Assembly (NCBI GenBank): GCA_944382845.1
Contig: CALWNN010000074.1
Coordinates: 1 to 54,876, forward strand
Reading direction: 5' to 3'
From: an uncultured Clostridia bacterium
Lineage (GTDB): Bacteria > Bacillota > Clostridia > Oscillospirales > Ruminococcaceae
DNA: 54,876 nt
In this document: in pieces, positions 8,899-18,577 of the stretch
How the letters are laid out: every line of letters starts with the position of its first letter
Position numbering within the stretch: the stretch's first letter is position 1
Made by a program: the position numbers and the translations under genes
Notes under the pieces: model-generated
What the model saw: the letters and a program-made list of their open reading frames with translations, nothing else
Told to the model about the DNA's origin: nothing
The model's database searches: none

Positions 8899-10662
8899 AT
8901 GGAACATGTCAGACGTATTATAGGACAGGTAAAGCAGTACAAAAAAGCTTCTTTTCTCACTCCCTTTTACGCAATGCTCGAAGTAATAATGGAGGTACTG
9001 CTCCCATTTATCACGGCAAAGATCATTAATGATGGAATCCAAGGCAACAGCATAAAAATGGTGCTTATTTACGGAGGAATCATGATTGTTGCCGCAATGG
9101 TAAGCCTTTTTGCGGGAGCTATGTCGGGAAAATATGCCGCAGAGGCTTCTACAGGTCTTGCCTGCAATCTTCGAGAAAGCATTTACAGAAACATTCAGAA
9201 GTTTTCGTTTTCAAACATTGATAAGTTCAGCACCGCAGGTCTTGTAACAAGAATGACCACAGACGTTACAAACGTTCAGAACGCTTATCAGATGATAATA
9301 AGAATTGCGGTTCGCGCACCTTTCATGCTTATATGCAGCATTATAATGTGCGTTATCACAGTTCCTAAGATGAGCATCATATTCGCTGTGGGACTTGCTT
9401 TTCTTGCTGTAGTATTGGGCATTATCATGCTTCGTGCAATGAAAGTCTTTGACAAGGCCTTCAGAAAGTACGACGACCTTAACGCAAGCGTTCAGGAAAA
9501 TGTTTCAGCGATAAGAGTTGTAAAGGCATATGTAAGAGAGGACTATGAAAAAGAGAAATTCCAGAAGGCTTCGGGAAATCTCTACAAGATGTTCAAGAAA
9601 GCCGAAAGTATTGTTGCACTCAATAACCCCTCAATGATGATAGTAATTTATGGCGCAATCATTGCAATAAGCTGGTTTTCTTCAAAATTCATCTTGAACG
9701 GCACAATGCAGACGGGAGATCTTTCTTCAGTTCTTTCGTATGTTATGAGTGCGTTTATGTCCCTTATGATGCTTTCGTTTATTTTTGTTATGATAACAAT
9801 GAGTACCGCAAGCATCAAGCGTATTTCCGAAGTACTGGCTGAAACTCCGGATATCAGAGACCCGGAAAATCCCGTTACTGAAATGAAAGACGGCTCTGTT
9901 GATTTTAACCATGTAAGCTTTTCATACAAGCACGGAAACGGCAAAAGCGTTCTTTCGGACATTGCTCTTCACATAAAATCCGGAGAAACCATCGGCATTA
10001 TCGGAGGCACGGGAAGCGGAAAAACCAGCCTGGTAAATCTTATAAGCCGTCTTTATGACGTTGACAACGGCGAGGTCCTTGTAAGCGGTACGAATGTAAA
10101 GGACTACGACCTTGAATTTTTAAGAAACAATGTTGCCGTTGTTTTGCAGAAAAACGTTCTGTTTTCGGGAACGGTTTTTGAAAACCTCCGCTGGGGAAAT
10201 GAAAACGCTACGGACGAGGAATGTATCGAAGCCTGCAAATATGCTTGCGCAGATGAATTTATCGAACGTTTCCCCGATAAATACAATACCAGGATAGAAC
10301 GTGGAGGAGCAAACGTTTCAGGCGGTCAGAAGCAGCGTCTCTGCATTGCAAGAGCTTTACTTAAAAAGCCGAAGATACTTATTCTTGACGACTCTACAAG
10401 CGCAGTCGATACCGCTACCGACGCTAAGATCAGAAGCGCATTTGCTTCCAAGATTCCGGGAACGACTAAGTTTATCATTGCTCAGAGAATTTCAAGCGTT
10501 CAGGACGCTGACAGGATAATCGTTCTGGATAACGGAAGGGTTTCCGCATTTGATACACATGACAGACTTGTTGAAACAAACGAGATCTACAAGGAAATTT
10601 ACGAGTCACAGATCAAAGGCGGCGGCGACTTTGACCAGCCGTCACCGGCAAAGGAGGGTTAA
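8899..10662 (+). CDS. ABC exporter half-transporter with degenerate ATP site
   Basis: This inner-membrane type IV ABC exporter subunit (587 residues from the ATG at 8899, AAAGGA 9 bases upstream) has six membrane segments in about residues 1-310. The nucleotide-binding domain follows with Walker A GGTGSGKTS, signature VSGGQ and Walker B ILILDDSTSAVD. The catalytic Glu after Walker B is Asp, and the switch His is Gln (IIAQRISS instead of AHR). This is the pattern of the non-hydrolysing site in heterodimeric exporters. The next gene, 3 bases on, supplies the canonical partner. The substrate, whether drug, peptide or lipid, cannot be told. Confidence 0.9.
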   Translation: MEHVRRIIGQVKQYKKASFLTPFYAMLEVIMEVLLPFITAKIINDGIQGNSIKMVLIYGGIMIVAAMVSLFAGAMSGKYAAEASTGLACNLRESIYRNIQKFSFSNIDKFSTAGLVTRMTTDVTNVQNAYQMIIRIAVRAPFMLICSIIMCVITVPKMSIIFAVGLAFLAVVLGIIMLRAMKVFDKAFRKYDDLNASVQENVSAIRVVKAYVREDYEKEKFQKASGNLYKMFKKAESIVALNNPSMMIVIYGAIIAISWFSSKFILNGTMQTGDLSSVLSYVMSAFMSLMMLSFIFVMITMSTASIKRISEVLAETPDIRDPENPVTEMKDGSVDFNHVSFSYKHGNGKSVLSDIALHIKSGETIGIIGGTGSGKTSLVNLISRLYDVDNGEVLVSGTNVKDYDLEFLRNNVAVVLQKNVLFSGTVFENLRWGNENATDEECIEACKYACADEFIERFPDKYNTRIERGGANVSGGQKQRLCIARALLKKPKILILDDSTSAVDTATDAKIRSAFASKIPGTTKFIIAQRISSVQDADRIIVLDNGRVSAFDTHDRLVETNEIYKEIYESQIKGGGDFDQPSPAKEG

Positions 10663-10665
10663 GGA

Positions 10666-12561
10666 ATGGCAAAGAATAATGCTCCCTCAAAAAAGAGGAT
10701 ATCAAAGGACGACCTTTCGGTTTTAAAGTATGTTTTGGCTTACACCGCAAAACATTACAAGTTTTCAGTAATTGTAGTTGCGATATGCATTATAATCCAA
10801 GCGATAACTACCGCTGTCGGAATGTCGTTTATAAAGTCACTTGTTGACAATTTTATTGAACCCATGAGACAAAGTGAAGTTCCGGACTTCGGACCTCTCG
10901 CCAAGGCTCTTGCAGGACTGGTAGTTGTCTACATTATAGGAATCGCCGCTTCCTACTCATATAACAGGATCATGGTAAACGTAGGTCAGGGTACTTTAAG
11001 AAACTTCCGTAACGACCTGTTCTCAAACATGGAAACTCTTCCTATAAAGTATTTTGACACCCACCCCCACGGCGACATAATGTCTATCTACACAAACGAC
11101 GTCGACACTTTAAGACAGTTTATTGCACAGAGCGCTCCGCAGATATTCAATTCTGCCATCACGATAGTAGTAACTCTTGTATCAATGATTCTTCTTGACA
11201 TTCCAATGACGATCATAAGTATTGTTATGGCAGGAGTAATGCTTAAAACAACAAAGGTTATTTCTCAGAAATCGGGCAAGTACTTCCGTGACCAGCAGGC
11301 AGACCTTGGCGCGGTTGACGGATACATTGAAGAAATGCTGGACGGACAGAAAGTAGTAAAGGTTTTCTGTCACGAGGAACAGGCTGTTGACGGGTTTGTT
11401 GAACTCAACAACAAGCTTCGTTACAGTGCGGATAAGGCAAACACATTTTCAAACATCATGATGCCTATCAACGCCAATATCGGAAATATCAGCTATGTTA
11501 TGTGCGCAATAATCGGAGCTTTGCTTGTAATAAACGGACTATCCTCGATAGGTACTGTAATTGCATTCTTAGGCTTCAGCAAAAACTTTACTCAGCCGTT
11601 TTCACAGATAAGCCAGCAGATGTCCTTTGTTATCATGGCTTCCGCAGGCGCAGGACGAGTTATGAAACTTATGGAAGAAGAGCCTGAAAAGGACGAGGGC
11701 TATGTTGAATTTGTAAATGCGAAATACGACATGGACGGTAATCTTACCGAATGTGCTGAAAGAACAGGCACATGGGCTTGGAAGCATCCTCACAAGGCAG
11801 ACGGAACGGTGACTTACAAAAAGCTTGAGGGCGAAGTAGTATTCGACGGAGTAGACTTTGGATATGACGATAATAAAATGGTTCTTCACGATGTGAAGTT
11901 ATATGCTCATCCGGGTCAGAAGATAGCTTTTGTAGGTTCAACAGGAGCAGGAAAGACCACTATCACAAACCTTATCAACCGTTTTTATGACATTCAGGAC
12001 GGAAAGATAAGATACGACGGAATAAACATTACAAAGATAAGAAAGCCGGCTTTAAGAAAGACTTTGGGCATTGTTTTGCAGGACACTCACCTGTTTACGG
12101 GAACTGTTATGGAAAACATACGTTACGGAAATCTTGACGCTACAGACGAAGAATGCATAGCCGCCGCAAAGCTTGCAAATGCAAACGATTTTATCGAAAG
12201 GCTTCCCGACGGATATCAGACTGTTCTTACCGGAGACGGCGCAAATCTTTCACAGGGTCAGCGTCAGCTTCTTTCGATTGCAAGAGCCGCTGTTGCGGAT
12301 CCGCCTGTTCTTATCCTTGACGAAGCCACATCTTCAATCGATACAAGAACGGAAGCTCTTGTACAAAAGGGAATGGACGCTCTCATGTACGGAAGAACAA
12401 CATTCGTTATCGCACACAGACTTTCAACAGTACGAAATTCCGACTGCATAATGGTTCTTGAACAAGGAAGAATCATCGAACGCGGAACCCATGATGAGCT
12501 TATTGAAAAGAAAGGCAAGTATTATCAGCTTTACACCGGAAACTTTGCCGAACCGGCATAG
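10666..12561 (+). CDS. ABC exporter half-transporter with canonical ATP site
   Basis: The 631-residue partner of the preceding subunit begins with a short basic cytoplasmic tail and six membrane segments to about residue 330. The nucleotide-binding domain has Walker A GSTGAGKTT, signature LSQGQ, Walker B VLILDEATSSID with catalytic Glu, and switch His in VIAHRLST. Between the membrane and ATPase domains lies a roughly 60-residue extra segment (EEPEKDEGYVEFVNAKYD onward) containing DMDGNLTE. The start ATG follows GGAGGG and lies 3 bases after the previous stop. The pair should form a heterodimer driven mainly by this subunit's Glu. Confidence 0.92.
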   Translation: MAKNNAPSKKRISKDDLSVLKYVLAYTAKHYKFSVIVVAICIIIQAITTAVGMSFIKSLVDNFIEPMRQSEVPDFGPLAKALAGLVVVYIIGIAASYSYNRIMVNVGQGTLRNFRNDLFSNMETLPIKYFDTHPHGDIMSIYTNDVDTLRQFIAQSAPQIFNSAITIVVTLVSMILLDIPMTIISIVMAGVMLKTTKVISQKSGKYFRDQQADLGAVDGYIEEMLDGQKVVKVFCHEEQAVDGFVELNNKLRYSADKANTFSNIMMPINANIGNISYVMCAIIGALLVINGLSSIGTVIAFLGFSKNFTQPFSQISQQMSFVIMASAGAGRVMKLMEEEPEKDEGYVEFVNAKYDMDGNLTECAERTGTWAWKHPHKADGTVTYKKLEGEVVFDGVDFGYDDNKMVLHDVKLYAHPGQKIAFVGSTGAGKTTITNLINRFYDIQDGKIRYDGINITKIRKPALRKTLGIVLQDTHLFTGTVMENIRYGNLDATDEECIAAAKLANANDFIERLPDGYQTVLTGDGANLSQGQRQLLSIARAAVADPPVLILDEATSSIDTRTEALVQKGMDALMYGRTTFVIAHRLSTVRNSDCIMVLEQGRIIERGTHDELIEKKGKYYQLYTGNFAEPA

Positions 12562-12613
12562 TACAACACAGTACATTTATGATTTTACGATCGACAATTT
12601 AATATTGATGATT

Positions 12614-12647
12614 AAAAATTCCCTGCTTAAAGTGGGGAATTTTTATT
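12614..12647 (+). terminator. Terminator of the ABC exporter operon
   Basis: AAAATTCCC and GGGGAATTTTT form a stem around TGCTTAAAGT, followed by TATTTT, about 55 bases after the stop codon. Confidence 0.8.
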
Positions 12648-12740
12648 TTGCTTTGCCGCCAAAGCTTAAAAGTTATATTTTCAACTAACGACTTCGTTTT
12701 GTAATTTCTCAGTTAAATAAAATAAATTTCACAAAAATAG

Positions 12741-12769
12741 TTGACATTTTGTTATAAAACGTGTATAAT
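12741..12769 (+). promoter_or_regulatory. Promoter of the dynamin operon
   Basis: A perfect TTGACA (12741-12746), 17-base spacer and TATAAT (12764-12769). The leader to the first ATG is about 80 nt. Confidence 0.9.
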
Positions 12770-12855
12770 TTATACATATAATTGTTATTTTGTGCGCAGA
12801 CTTAAAAATGTTTTCGCAGTAGTAATTTTAACCGGTTGAAAGGACAAGATTTCTC

Positions 12856-14901
12856 ATGAGCAAGCCATTTGAGTACGGAAGCTATACGGCGTATAACGAG
12901 TCCGTAAAGGATCTGACGGGAAGCCTCAAAAAGCTTCTTGAGCTTTGTAACTGCGTTTCCCTTACAAATACCGCCGACTCGATAAAGGATACACTTGCAA
13001 AGGTAGCCGACGAGCATTTCGAGGTCGCTATCGTAGGTGAATTCAAGAGGGGAAAAAGTACGCTTATTAACGCACTTCTGGGACAGGAAGTGCTTCCTGC
13101 GGACGTTTTGCCTGCCACCGCTACTTTAAACAGAGTTACATACAGCGATGAGCCTTTTGTTGATGTTGAATACAAGGACGGAACAAGCGAAAAGGTTCCT
13201 ATTGACCAGCTTGAGAATTATGTTACAAAGCTTACTGAAGAAAGCGAGCTCAAGGCTGAAACAGTCAAAGAGGCCACCGTTCACTATGCTACCGATTTCT
13301 GCCGCAATCATGTTGATATTATAGATACTCCGGGTCTGAACGATGACGAGCAGATGACAAACGTCACGCTCTCAATCCTTCCGGAGATAGACGCTGCGGT
13401 TTTTGTTATAAGCGCAAATTCGCCTTTTTCTCAGTTTGAAAAGGACTTTCTTGAGAAGAAAATGCTAACAAGCGACGTAGGAAGAATTATTTTTGCGGTA
13501 AACTGCTTCGGAACATTTTCAAAAGAGGACGAAATGAAAATTGTTGAAACCGTCAGAAGCAGAATAGGCAGATATGTTATGGAAAAGGCAAAACAGGTAA
13601 TGGGGGAGGACTCACGGGAATTTGCCGTTTACCAGAGAAAAATAGGCTCTCCTAAGGTTGTCGGCATCTATGCCAAAAAAGCTCTTATGGCTAAAATATC
13701 CGGAGACGAAAAAATGCTTGAGGAATCCAATTTCCCCGCCTTTGAAGAAGCTCTTGAAACTCTCCTTACCAAGGAAAGAGGAGCAATCACTCTTCAGATA
13801 CTCGCTACAAAAATAACCAATTCGGGAACCGAGATACTTAATTCCGTTGTTTTGCAGGAAAATGCTCTTATGATGGAAAACGACGAGTTTATGGGAAATT
13901 ACCAGAAGGCTATTGCTGAAATAGAAGAAATAAGAAACAAAAAGCGAGCTGAATTTGTAAATATAAACGACGCAGCAAATAAGGTTTATGAGGGGCTTCA
14001 GCCTGTTCTTGACGAATATTGGTCTCAGATAGAAGATGCCGCCATGGAAGTTATCGACAGATTCCCTATGAGTTCCGAGGATCTTAAAAAGGATAAACTG
14101 CAACAGGTGTACAATAAGCTTACCGAGGCTATCAAAAAGTCCATAAACGCAAGGGCTCAGCTTATCTGCGAAAAGATACAGAACGAAATAAACGTTGCTT
14201 TGAGCGATGAAGCCGAAAGACTTCAGTCTTTCGAGGACGAGTTCTTCCGCTCCATCGAAAAAATTCAGAAAATCTTCTCCGATTCGGCACGGGTATCAAG
14301 AAACGGAGGTACGGTTGATAAAATCATCGCTTCTTCAATCGGCATCTGCGGTGCCGGAGGACTCTTTATCGGTATGCGCGAGGCGGGTCTTAAAGGCACT
14401 CTTCTCGGAGGAGCTACAGGATTTGCAGGCTTTTACGCTACCCTTTATACGGCTTATTTCTTTGCAGGCTTCTTAGGTATAGCAGGAGGTCCTGTTACCC
14501 TGTGCCTTATGGCTTTGGCAGGTCTTGCGGGAACATTCAGCGGTAAGTTTGCGGTTGATAAATTTCTTGTCCAAGAAAGGATAGATAAATATAAATCAGA
14601 CTTCAAGACTCAGATAAGAAAACAGTTCCACGAAATGAAGATTACAACAGACTTCAGCGAAACAGTCCGTAAACAGGTATTTAACGCATTCGAGGGACTA
14701 AAAGCCAGAATCGAAAGCGAAACGGAAATAATCCTTCGTGATACACAAAAAACACTTGACAACCTTAACAAAGTAAAGGCTGAAAAGAAGGAGATAAGTG
14801 AAAAGGAAATGGACAGACTCCATAATATCGCCGAAGAGGCAAGCTCCATTCTTCAGAACGCTTACGTTGTCCGCAGAACTCTGACAGGAAACGCAGGCTG
14901 A
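12856..14901 (+). CDS. Dynamin-like GTPase with membrane segments
   Basis: The 681-residue bacterial dynamin-like protein has an N-terminal GTPase domain with P-loop GEFKRGKST (about residues 61-69), switch threonines in LPATATLN and G3 DTPG (about 158). Long helical, charged stretches follow and look like the stalk. A glycine- and alanine-rich hydrophobic block lies at about residues 485-570, with two or more membrane-inserting helices, before a final coiled-coil. This matches the layout of membrane-remodelling bacterial dynamins. It is the first gene of a three-gene unit ending with a second dynamin lacking such a hydrophobic block. Such pairs are known to act together in fission, fusion or membrane protection. 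The role here is unproven. Confidence 0.88.
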   Translation: MSKPFEYGSYTAYNESVKDLTGSLKKLLELCNCVSLTNTADSIKDTLAKVADEHFEVAIVGEFKRGKSTLINALLGQEVLPADVLPATATLNRVTYSDEPFVDVEYKDGTSEKVPIDQLENYVTKLTEESELKAETVKEATVHYATDFCRNHVDIIDTPGLNDDEQMTNVTLSILPEIDAAVFVISANSPFSQFEKDFLEKKMLTSDVGRIIFAVNCFGTFSKEDEMKIVETVRSRIGRYVMEKAKQVMGEDSREFAVYQRKIGSPKVVGIYAKKALMAKISGDEKMLEESNFPAFEEALETLLTKERGAITLQILATKITNSGTEILNSVVLQENALMMENDEFMGNYQKAIAEIEEIRNKKRAEFVNINDAANKVYEGLQPVLDEYWSQIEDAAMEVIDRFPMSSEDLKKDKLQQVYNKLTEAIKKSINARAQLICEKIQNEINVALSDEAERLQSFEDEFFRSIEKIQKIFSDSARVSRNGGTVDKIIASSIGICGAGGLFIGMREAGLKGTLLGGATGFAGFYATLYTAYFFAGFLGIAGGPVTLCLMALAGLAGTFSGKFAVDKFLVQERIDKYKSDFKTQIRKQFHEMKITTDFSETVRKQVFNAFEGLKARIESETEIILRDTQKTLDNLNKVKAEKKEISEKEMDRLHNIAEEASSILQNAYVVRRTLTGNAG

Positions 14902-14947
14902 AATTAAAAGCTGTCTCAAATCAACAAGTACACAGGAGGATATCCAT

Positions 14948-15943
14948 ATGAGTGATTCTCTTTTCACAGAGATAACAGACGAAGCGACAAATCCCCTTCT
15001 TGGCATAGATACAAGTTTCCGCTCATACCTTAACGCCTATACAAGATCCTTTTCTAACCATGTTGTGGGAGGAGCCCTTGACTATGCCTTCGATTCGGAT
15101 TTTGCCGTAAGACAAAAAATACAAAGCCTTTCTGCATGGGGCAGACTCAGCAAAAGCATTGATTCTCAGGACATTACTCAGGAAGCTAAATTTCTTTTTT
15201 CAAAATGCAATCAGGCAGGTATGCTAAAATACCCGGAGATTTACGATATAGTAAGAAAATGCGCCGACAGACTTGAACTGCGGCTTCCTATCGTGTTTGT
15301 AAGAGAAGATACCGACGCCAAACAGATATATTCGATCGCAAGCAGTATTATCGAGCCTTGTATCGTAATAACCTCCGCCCTTGCTTCGGATTGCACTGAG
15401 GAAGAGCTTACTATACTTATCGGCATGGAATGTGGAAAAATACAGAACAACCACTGCATCTATTCATTTGCGGGAAGCTATATTTCAAACTCCCCTGCGA
15501 AATTCAAGCCTGTTGAGAGAAGTTATAACCACACTATCGGAAATCAGCTTATCTGCGCCCTTTCCGAATGGATAGAGCTTGGGGACATAACCATTGACCG
15601 CGCGGCTATGATATGCTGCGATGAGCCTGAAAAGTACGGAGAGATCCTTTCCGGACTTCTGAACCGCAATTTCACAGATATGTACGGAAGAAATGATGCC
15701 GGTACAGACTATACCGCCGCAAAAACCTATTTTGATACAAACCGCAATGTGGGCTCAAGATATTTAAAAGCCGAGTGCGGACTCAAGCGAAGCGAAAAAC
15801 GTATTGCCGCCGCTCTGGAATTTACAAGATGCTATGCCCTTTATCAGTGGAGAAGCGACCTTGAAAAGCCTGAAAACGTCCTTATTTCGGCTGAGGAATG
15901 TAACATCAGATGCAACATAATCTGCGGCGCTGCCGTTATGTAA
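14948..15943 (+). CDS. M48-like protein with lost zinc site
   Basis: The 331-residue protein lies between two dynamin genes, 46 and 18 bases from each. Residues 100-225 resemble the core of M48-type metallopeptidases: EEELTILIGMECGKIQNNH (151-169) aligns with the helix that normally reads HExxH. Here the two His are Met160 and Lys164, with Glu161 kept. The downstream ELGDITIDRAA aligns with the E-x2-AD-R segment, with the third ligand Glu as Asp212. It therefore looks catalytically dead and probably binds rather than cuts. No signal peptide or membrane segment is seen. The start ATG follows AGGAGG. The fold assignment rests on reading these motifs by eye. Confidence 0.6.
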   Translation: MSDSLFTEITDEATNPLLGIDTSFRSYLNAYTRSFSNHVVGGALDYAFDSDFAVRQKIQSLSAWGRLSKSIDSQDITQEAKFLFSKCNQAGMLKYPEIYDIVRKCADRLELRLPIVFVREDTDAKQIYSIASSIIEPCIVITSALASDCTEEELTILIGMECGKIQNNHCIYSFAGSYISNSPAKFKPVERSYNHTIGNQLICALSEWIELGDITIDRAAMICCDEPEKYGEILSGLLNRNFTDMYGRNDAGTDYTAAKTYFDTNRNVGSRYLKAECGLKRSEKRIAAALEFTRCYALYQWRSDLEKPENVLISAEECNIRCNIICGAAVM

Positions 15944-15961
15944 ATGAAAGGAATGTTTGAT

Positions 15962-17794
15962 ATGTCTGAAAACAGCAAAAACAGCATAGTATCTGCCGAG
16001 CAGGACATTGCTTTCGTAAGGCGCCGCCTTAAAGAACTTATAGCCAATCCCGATATCAAAAAGGTTTTCGGAGAAGATTTCACTCAGGGACTTGAAAAAT
16101 GGCAGAACGTTATAAACAAGAAATGCGACGAGCCTTTTACCCTTGTTGTTCTCGGAGATTTTAAGAGAGGAAAAAGTACCATTATAAACGCACTTCTGGG
16201 AAAAAGGCTTGCTCCTGTAAACGCCGCTCCCGAAACATATACTATAAATGAAATTTCATACGGCGAGTATTCTTCAGTTGAGGCGGTGCTTGTAAACGGA
16301 ACAAGAGTCCCTCTTTCCTTTGAACAGGTAGCAAGAGAAAAGATCGAGCCTCTTATGAATATGCTCCCCTGCAAGATAGATCATCTTGACATAAAGGACA
16401 ACGCTCCTATTTTAAGGGATCTGAGAATCGTTGATACTCCCGGGCTGTCAGACCTTGACGACCTTGACAAACAGGTGACGGAGTATCTTATCAACGCAGA
16501 TGCGATCATTTACGTTGCAAGCGCGCTTCTTCCCCTTTCCGAAAGCGAGCAGATGTTTCTTATTTCCCACGTCCAACCGCAAAGATTCGGTATGCTTTAT
16601 GTTCTTGTAAACATGATAGATACCCTGTCAGACAGAAAAGATGTTGACAAGATAATGAAGCGCATTACCGAAAAAAGCGAATCTGTTGTGCCTAACGCCA
16701 TTGTTTTCGGGATAAGCGGTCAGGACGAATACAACAGAAAATGCGGACTTATGCGCTGTGAAAAGGAGTTTACCGACTTCTATGAAAATCAGTTTCTAAA
16801 CTTTGAAGTATCACTCCGCCGTGACATTATCATGCAGAAGGACGTTATCCGCACAAGAAGAGTTGTTTCAATTCTGGAACGAATGCTTGAGGAAACCTCT
16901 GCAAAGGCAAGAATGCTTTCTGAAATGACCGCACTTGACAATTTAAGACTTGAGGACATCAAACGTGATTTTGAGGAACAGTGCCAAACTCTCTCCTCTG
17001 CACTTGAAGCAAAAAAACCTGTGCTTCATCTTTCTATAGTTGAAATGCAGCAGGAAGCTGAAAGATGGATGTATGAGTTTTTTGCAAAGCTGAGAGAATC
17101 GGTTCTTGAATGCCGTCCCTCAGGCAACGAGGAAAACGACATTGCCTCCGAGGACGTAGAAAAATATTTTTACTCGTTCCTGATGGATAAGGTGGGAGAA
17201 GCATACAGAAAATGCATTGAAACTCACCGTGACAGAATAAACAGGCTTGTTGACGACATGAGCGACCAACTCTCAAGAAACTTAGGCATCGCCGATCTGT
17301 CTGCCGCTTCAAAGTCTACTTCTATCGATAAGGTAATGAGCGACCTGAAGAAAAAGGTAACAAGAAAGGTTATGGGAGTTAAGCTTTTCGGCACAAGCGA
17401 AACCTTTCCCCCTGCCACAATGAATTCCTTTAAGAGGATTCTCAAACGCAAAAAACAAACGGAAATAATCGATATTGCCCTTGAAAATTACGACGATATA
17501 AGAAACAAGACCGTAAAGGATATCAAAGAAGCCTACGAGGTCATAGGGCAAAAGGCTGAACAGCGTCTTGACAGCATTTATCACACTCAGGCTGAGCTTG
17601 GGCGCGATACTCTCAGACAAGCGTCTGACACTGTAAATTCCTGCGATCCCGCTACGATAGACAGAGCTGTCTCAAAAATCCGCACAGCTCTTAAAGAATC
17701 TGATTTCGTACTTGAAAAATATAACCATTTCGCAGATATCCCCCCTGTTGATTATTCGGCAGGTACAGTTCAGGATTCCAATAGAGGTAGTTAG
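15962..17794 (+). CDS. Dynamin-like GTPase, soluble partner
   Basis: The 610-residue dynamin-like protein has its GTPase domain first, with P-loop GDFKRGKST (about residue 66), APETYT as the switch-I threonine region and DTPGLSD (about 158). The rest is helical and highly charged, with coiled-coil character and no hydrophobic paddle like its partner's. The start is taken as the ATG at 15962, which has AAAGGA 9 bases upstream; a slightly earlier ATG at 15944 sits on top of that ribosome site. It is the last gene of the operon. Its 3' end runs into a copy of the dispersed hairpin repeat. Confidence 0.87.
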   Translation: MSENSKNSIVSAEQDIAFVRRRLKELIANPDIKKVFGEDFTQGLEKWQNVINKKCDEPFTLVVLGDFKRGKSTIINALLGKRLAPVNAAPETYTINEISYGEYSSVEAVLVNGTRVPLSFEQVAREKIEPLMNMLPCKIDHLDIKDNAPILRDLRIVDTPGLSDLDDLDKQVTEYLINADAIIYVASALLPLSESEQMFLISHVQPQRFGMLYVLVNMIDTLSDRKDVDKIMKRITEKSESVVPNAIVFGISGQDEYNRKCGLMRCEKEFTDFYENQFLNFEVSLRRDIIMQKDVIRTRRVVSILERMLEETSAKARMLSEMTALDNLRLEDIKRDFEEQCQTLSSALEAKKPVLHLSIVEMQQEAERWMYEFFAKLRESVLECRPSGNEENDIASEDVEKYFYSFLMDKVGEAYRKCIETHRDRINRLVDDMSDQLSRNLGIADLSAASKSTSIDKVMSDLKKKVTRKVMGVKLFGTSETFPPATMNSFKRILKRKKQTEIIDIALENYDDIRNKTVKDIKEAYEVIGQKAEQRLDSIYHTQAELGRDTLRQASDTVNSCDPATIDRAVSKIRTALKESDFVLEKYNHFADIPPVDYSAGTVQDSNRGS

Positions 17795-17890
17795 GTAGGC
17801 AATCCCAACTTGAACCTACCTGAGGAGCAAACCGGGACGAGTTGCAACTGCCCTAACCAATTTTAAGCGAGCTTAACCGGATTTGCTCAG
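17775..17890 (-). repeat. Dispersed hairpin repeat, copy A
   Basis: Read on the minus strand from about 17890, it contains CTTAAAATTGGTTA, CAACTCGTC, GGTTTGCTCCTCAGG and a GGGATTGCCTACC segment. These align in order with copy B near 31.83-31.90 kb. The right-hand flank (ACATCGGCGACTTAGTT) is not recognisable, so this copy is truncated or diverged. It overlaps the last codons of the second dynamin gene. Confidence 0.65.
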
Positions 17891-17905
17891 ATTTAAAAAA
17901 GGCAT

Positions 17906-17942
17906 GAAAAAACCTGCATTGTCACACAGACAGTGCAGGTTT
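17906..17942 (-). terminator. Terminator of pduL
   Basis: AAACCTGCATTGTC and GACAGTGCAGGTTT form a near-perfect stem. The A6 at 17907-17912 gives the minus strand a U-tract. It lies 23 bases past the pduL stop. Confidence 0.88.
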
Positions 17943-17964
17943 AATATTTGCTTTAAAGTAAAAG

Positions 17965-18546
17965 TCAGCCTATTTCAACGATCTCGCCCATCTGATCTCT
18001 TCCGGCGCCTACTGCGTTTGATTCGTCGGTATCGATATGCATGGCTTTTGCAAACTTGTCGCTTACTCGGCAGACAACATCGCCTAAAATCGCACTTCTT
18101 TCAGCAGTTTCAATCTTTACCCATACAACCTGCTTGTCCTTTACTCCAAGTTCCTCAGCATCGGCAGGTGTAAGATGGATATGCCTTTTAGCAACAATCA
18201 CGCCCTCAGATATCTCAACCTCGCCGCAAGGCCCTACTATTTTGCAACCGGCTGAACCTGCAATATCTCCCGATTCTCTTACAGGCGCGTCTGCAAGCCC
18301 GATGGAACGTGCGTCTGTTGCTGAAAGTTCAACCTGTGTGGCGCTTCTTTCAGGACCTAAAATAGATACGTTAGGAAGGCTTTTCTTGGGTCCTACAACG
18401 GTAACTCTTTCTTCGCAGGCAAACTGACCAGGCTGAGAAAGATCCTTCTTCTTTGTAAGAGTCGCCCCCTTACCGAAAAGTATCTCAAGATGCTCTTTTG
18501 TTACATGGATGTGTCTTGCGGAAGTTTCAACAATAAATTTTGACAT
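17965..18546 (-). CDS. pduL: Phosphate propanoyltransferase (PduL-type phosphotransacylase)
   Basis: It interconverts acyl-CoA and acyl-phosphate, probably acetyl-CoA to acetyl-phosphate for energy generation. The 193-residue protein carries the two PduL half-domains, each with a zinc-ligand histidine motif: SARHIHVT (residues 9-16) and AKRHIHLT (about 119-126). No N-terminal encapsulation extension is present and no microcompartment genes are nearby, so it is probably the cytosolic housekeeping form replacing Pta. No acetate kinase gene is adjacent. The start ATG has GGAGG 7 bases away and overlaps the -35 box of a promoter firing the other way. Confidence 0.92.
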   Translation of the reverse strand: MSKFIVETSARHIHVTKEHLEILFGKGATLTKKKDLSQPGQFACEERVTVVGPKKSLPNVSILGPERSATQVELSATDARSIGLADAPVRESGDIAGSAGCKIVGPCGEVEISEGVIVAKRHIHLTPADAEELGVKDKQVVWVKIETAERSAILGDVVCRVSDKFAKAMHIDTDESNAVGAGRDQMGEIVEIG

Positions 18547-18568
18547 AACTGTTCCTCCATAATAAAAT
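18540..18568 (+). promoter_or_regulatory. Promoter of the 6S-like RNA
   Basis: TTGACA (18540-18545), a 17-base spacer and TAAAAT (18563-18568). The -35 box overlaps the pduL start codon on the other strand. The predicted start at about 18577 coincides with the base of the long RNA hairpin. Confidence 0.8.
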
Positions 18569-18577
18569 TATTCCTTT

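Noticed and set aside
17965-18546. Microcompartment operon around pduL
   Set aside because: No shell proteins, aldehyde dehydrogenase or encapsulation peptide are present.
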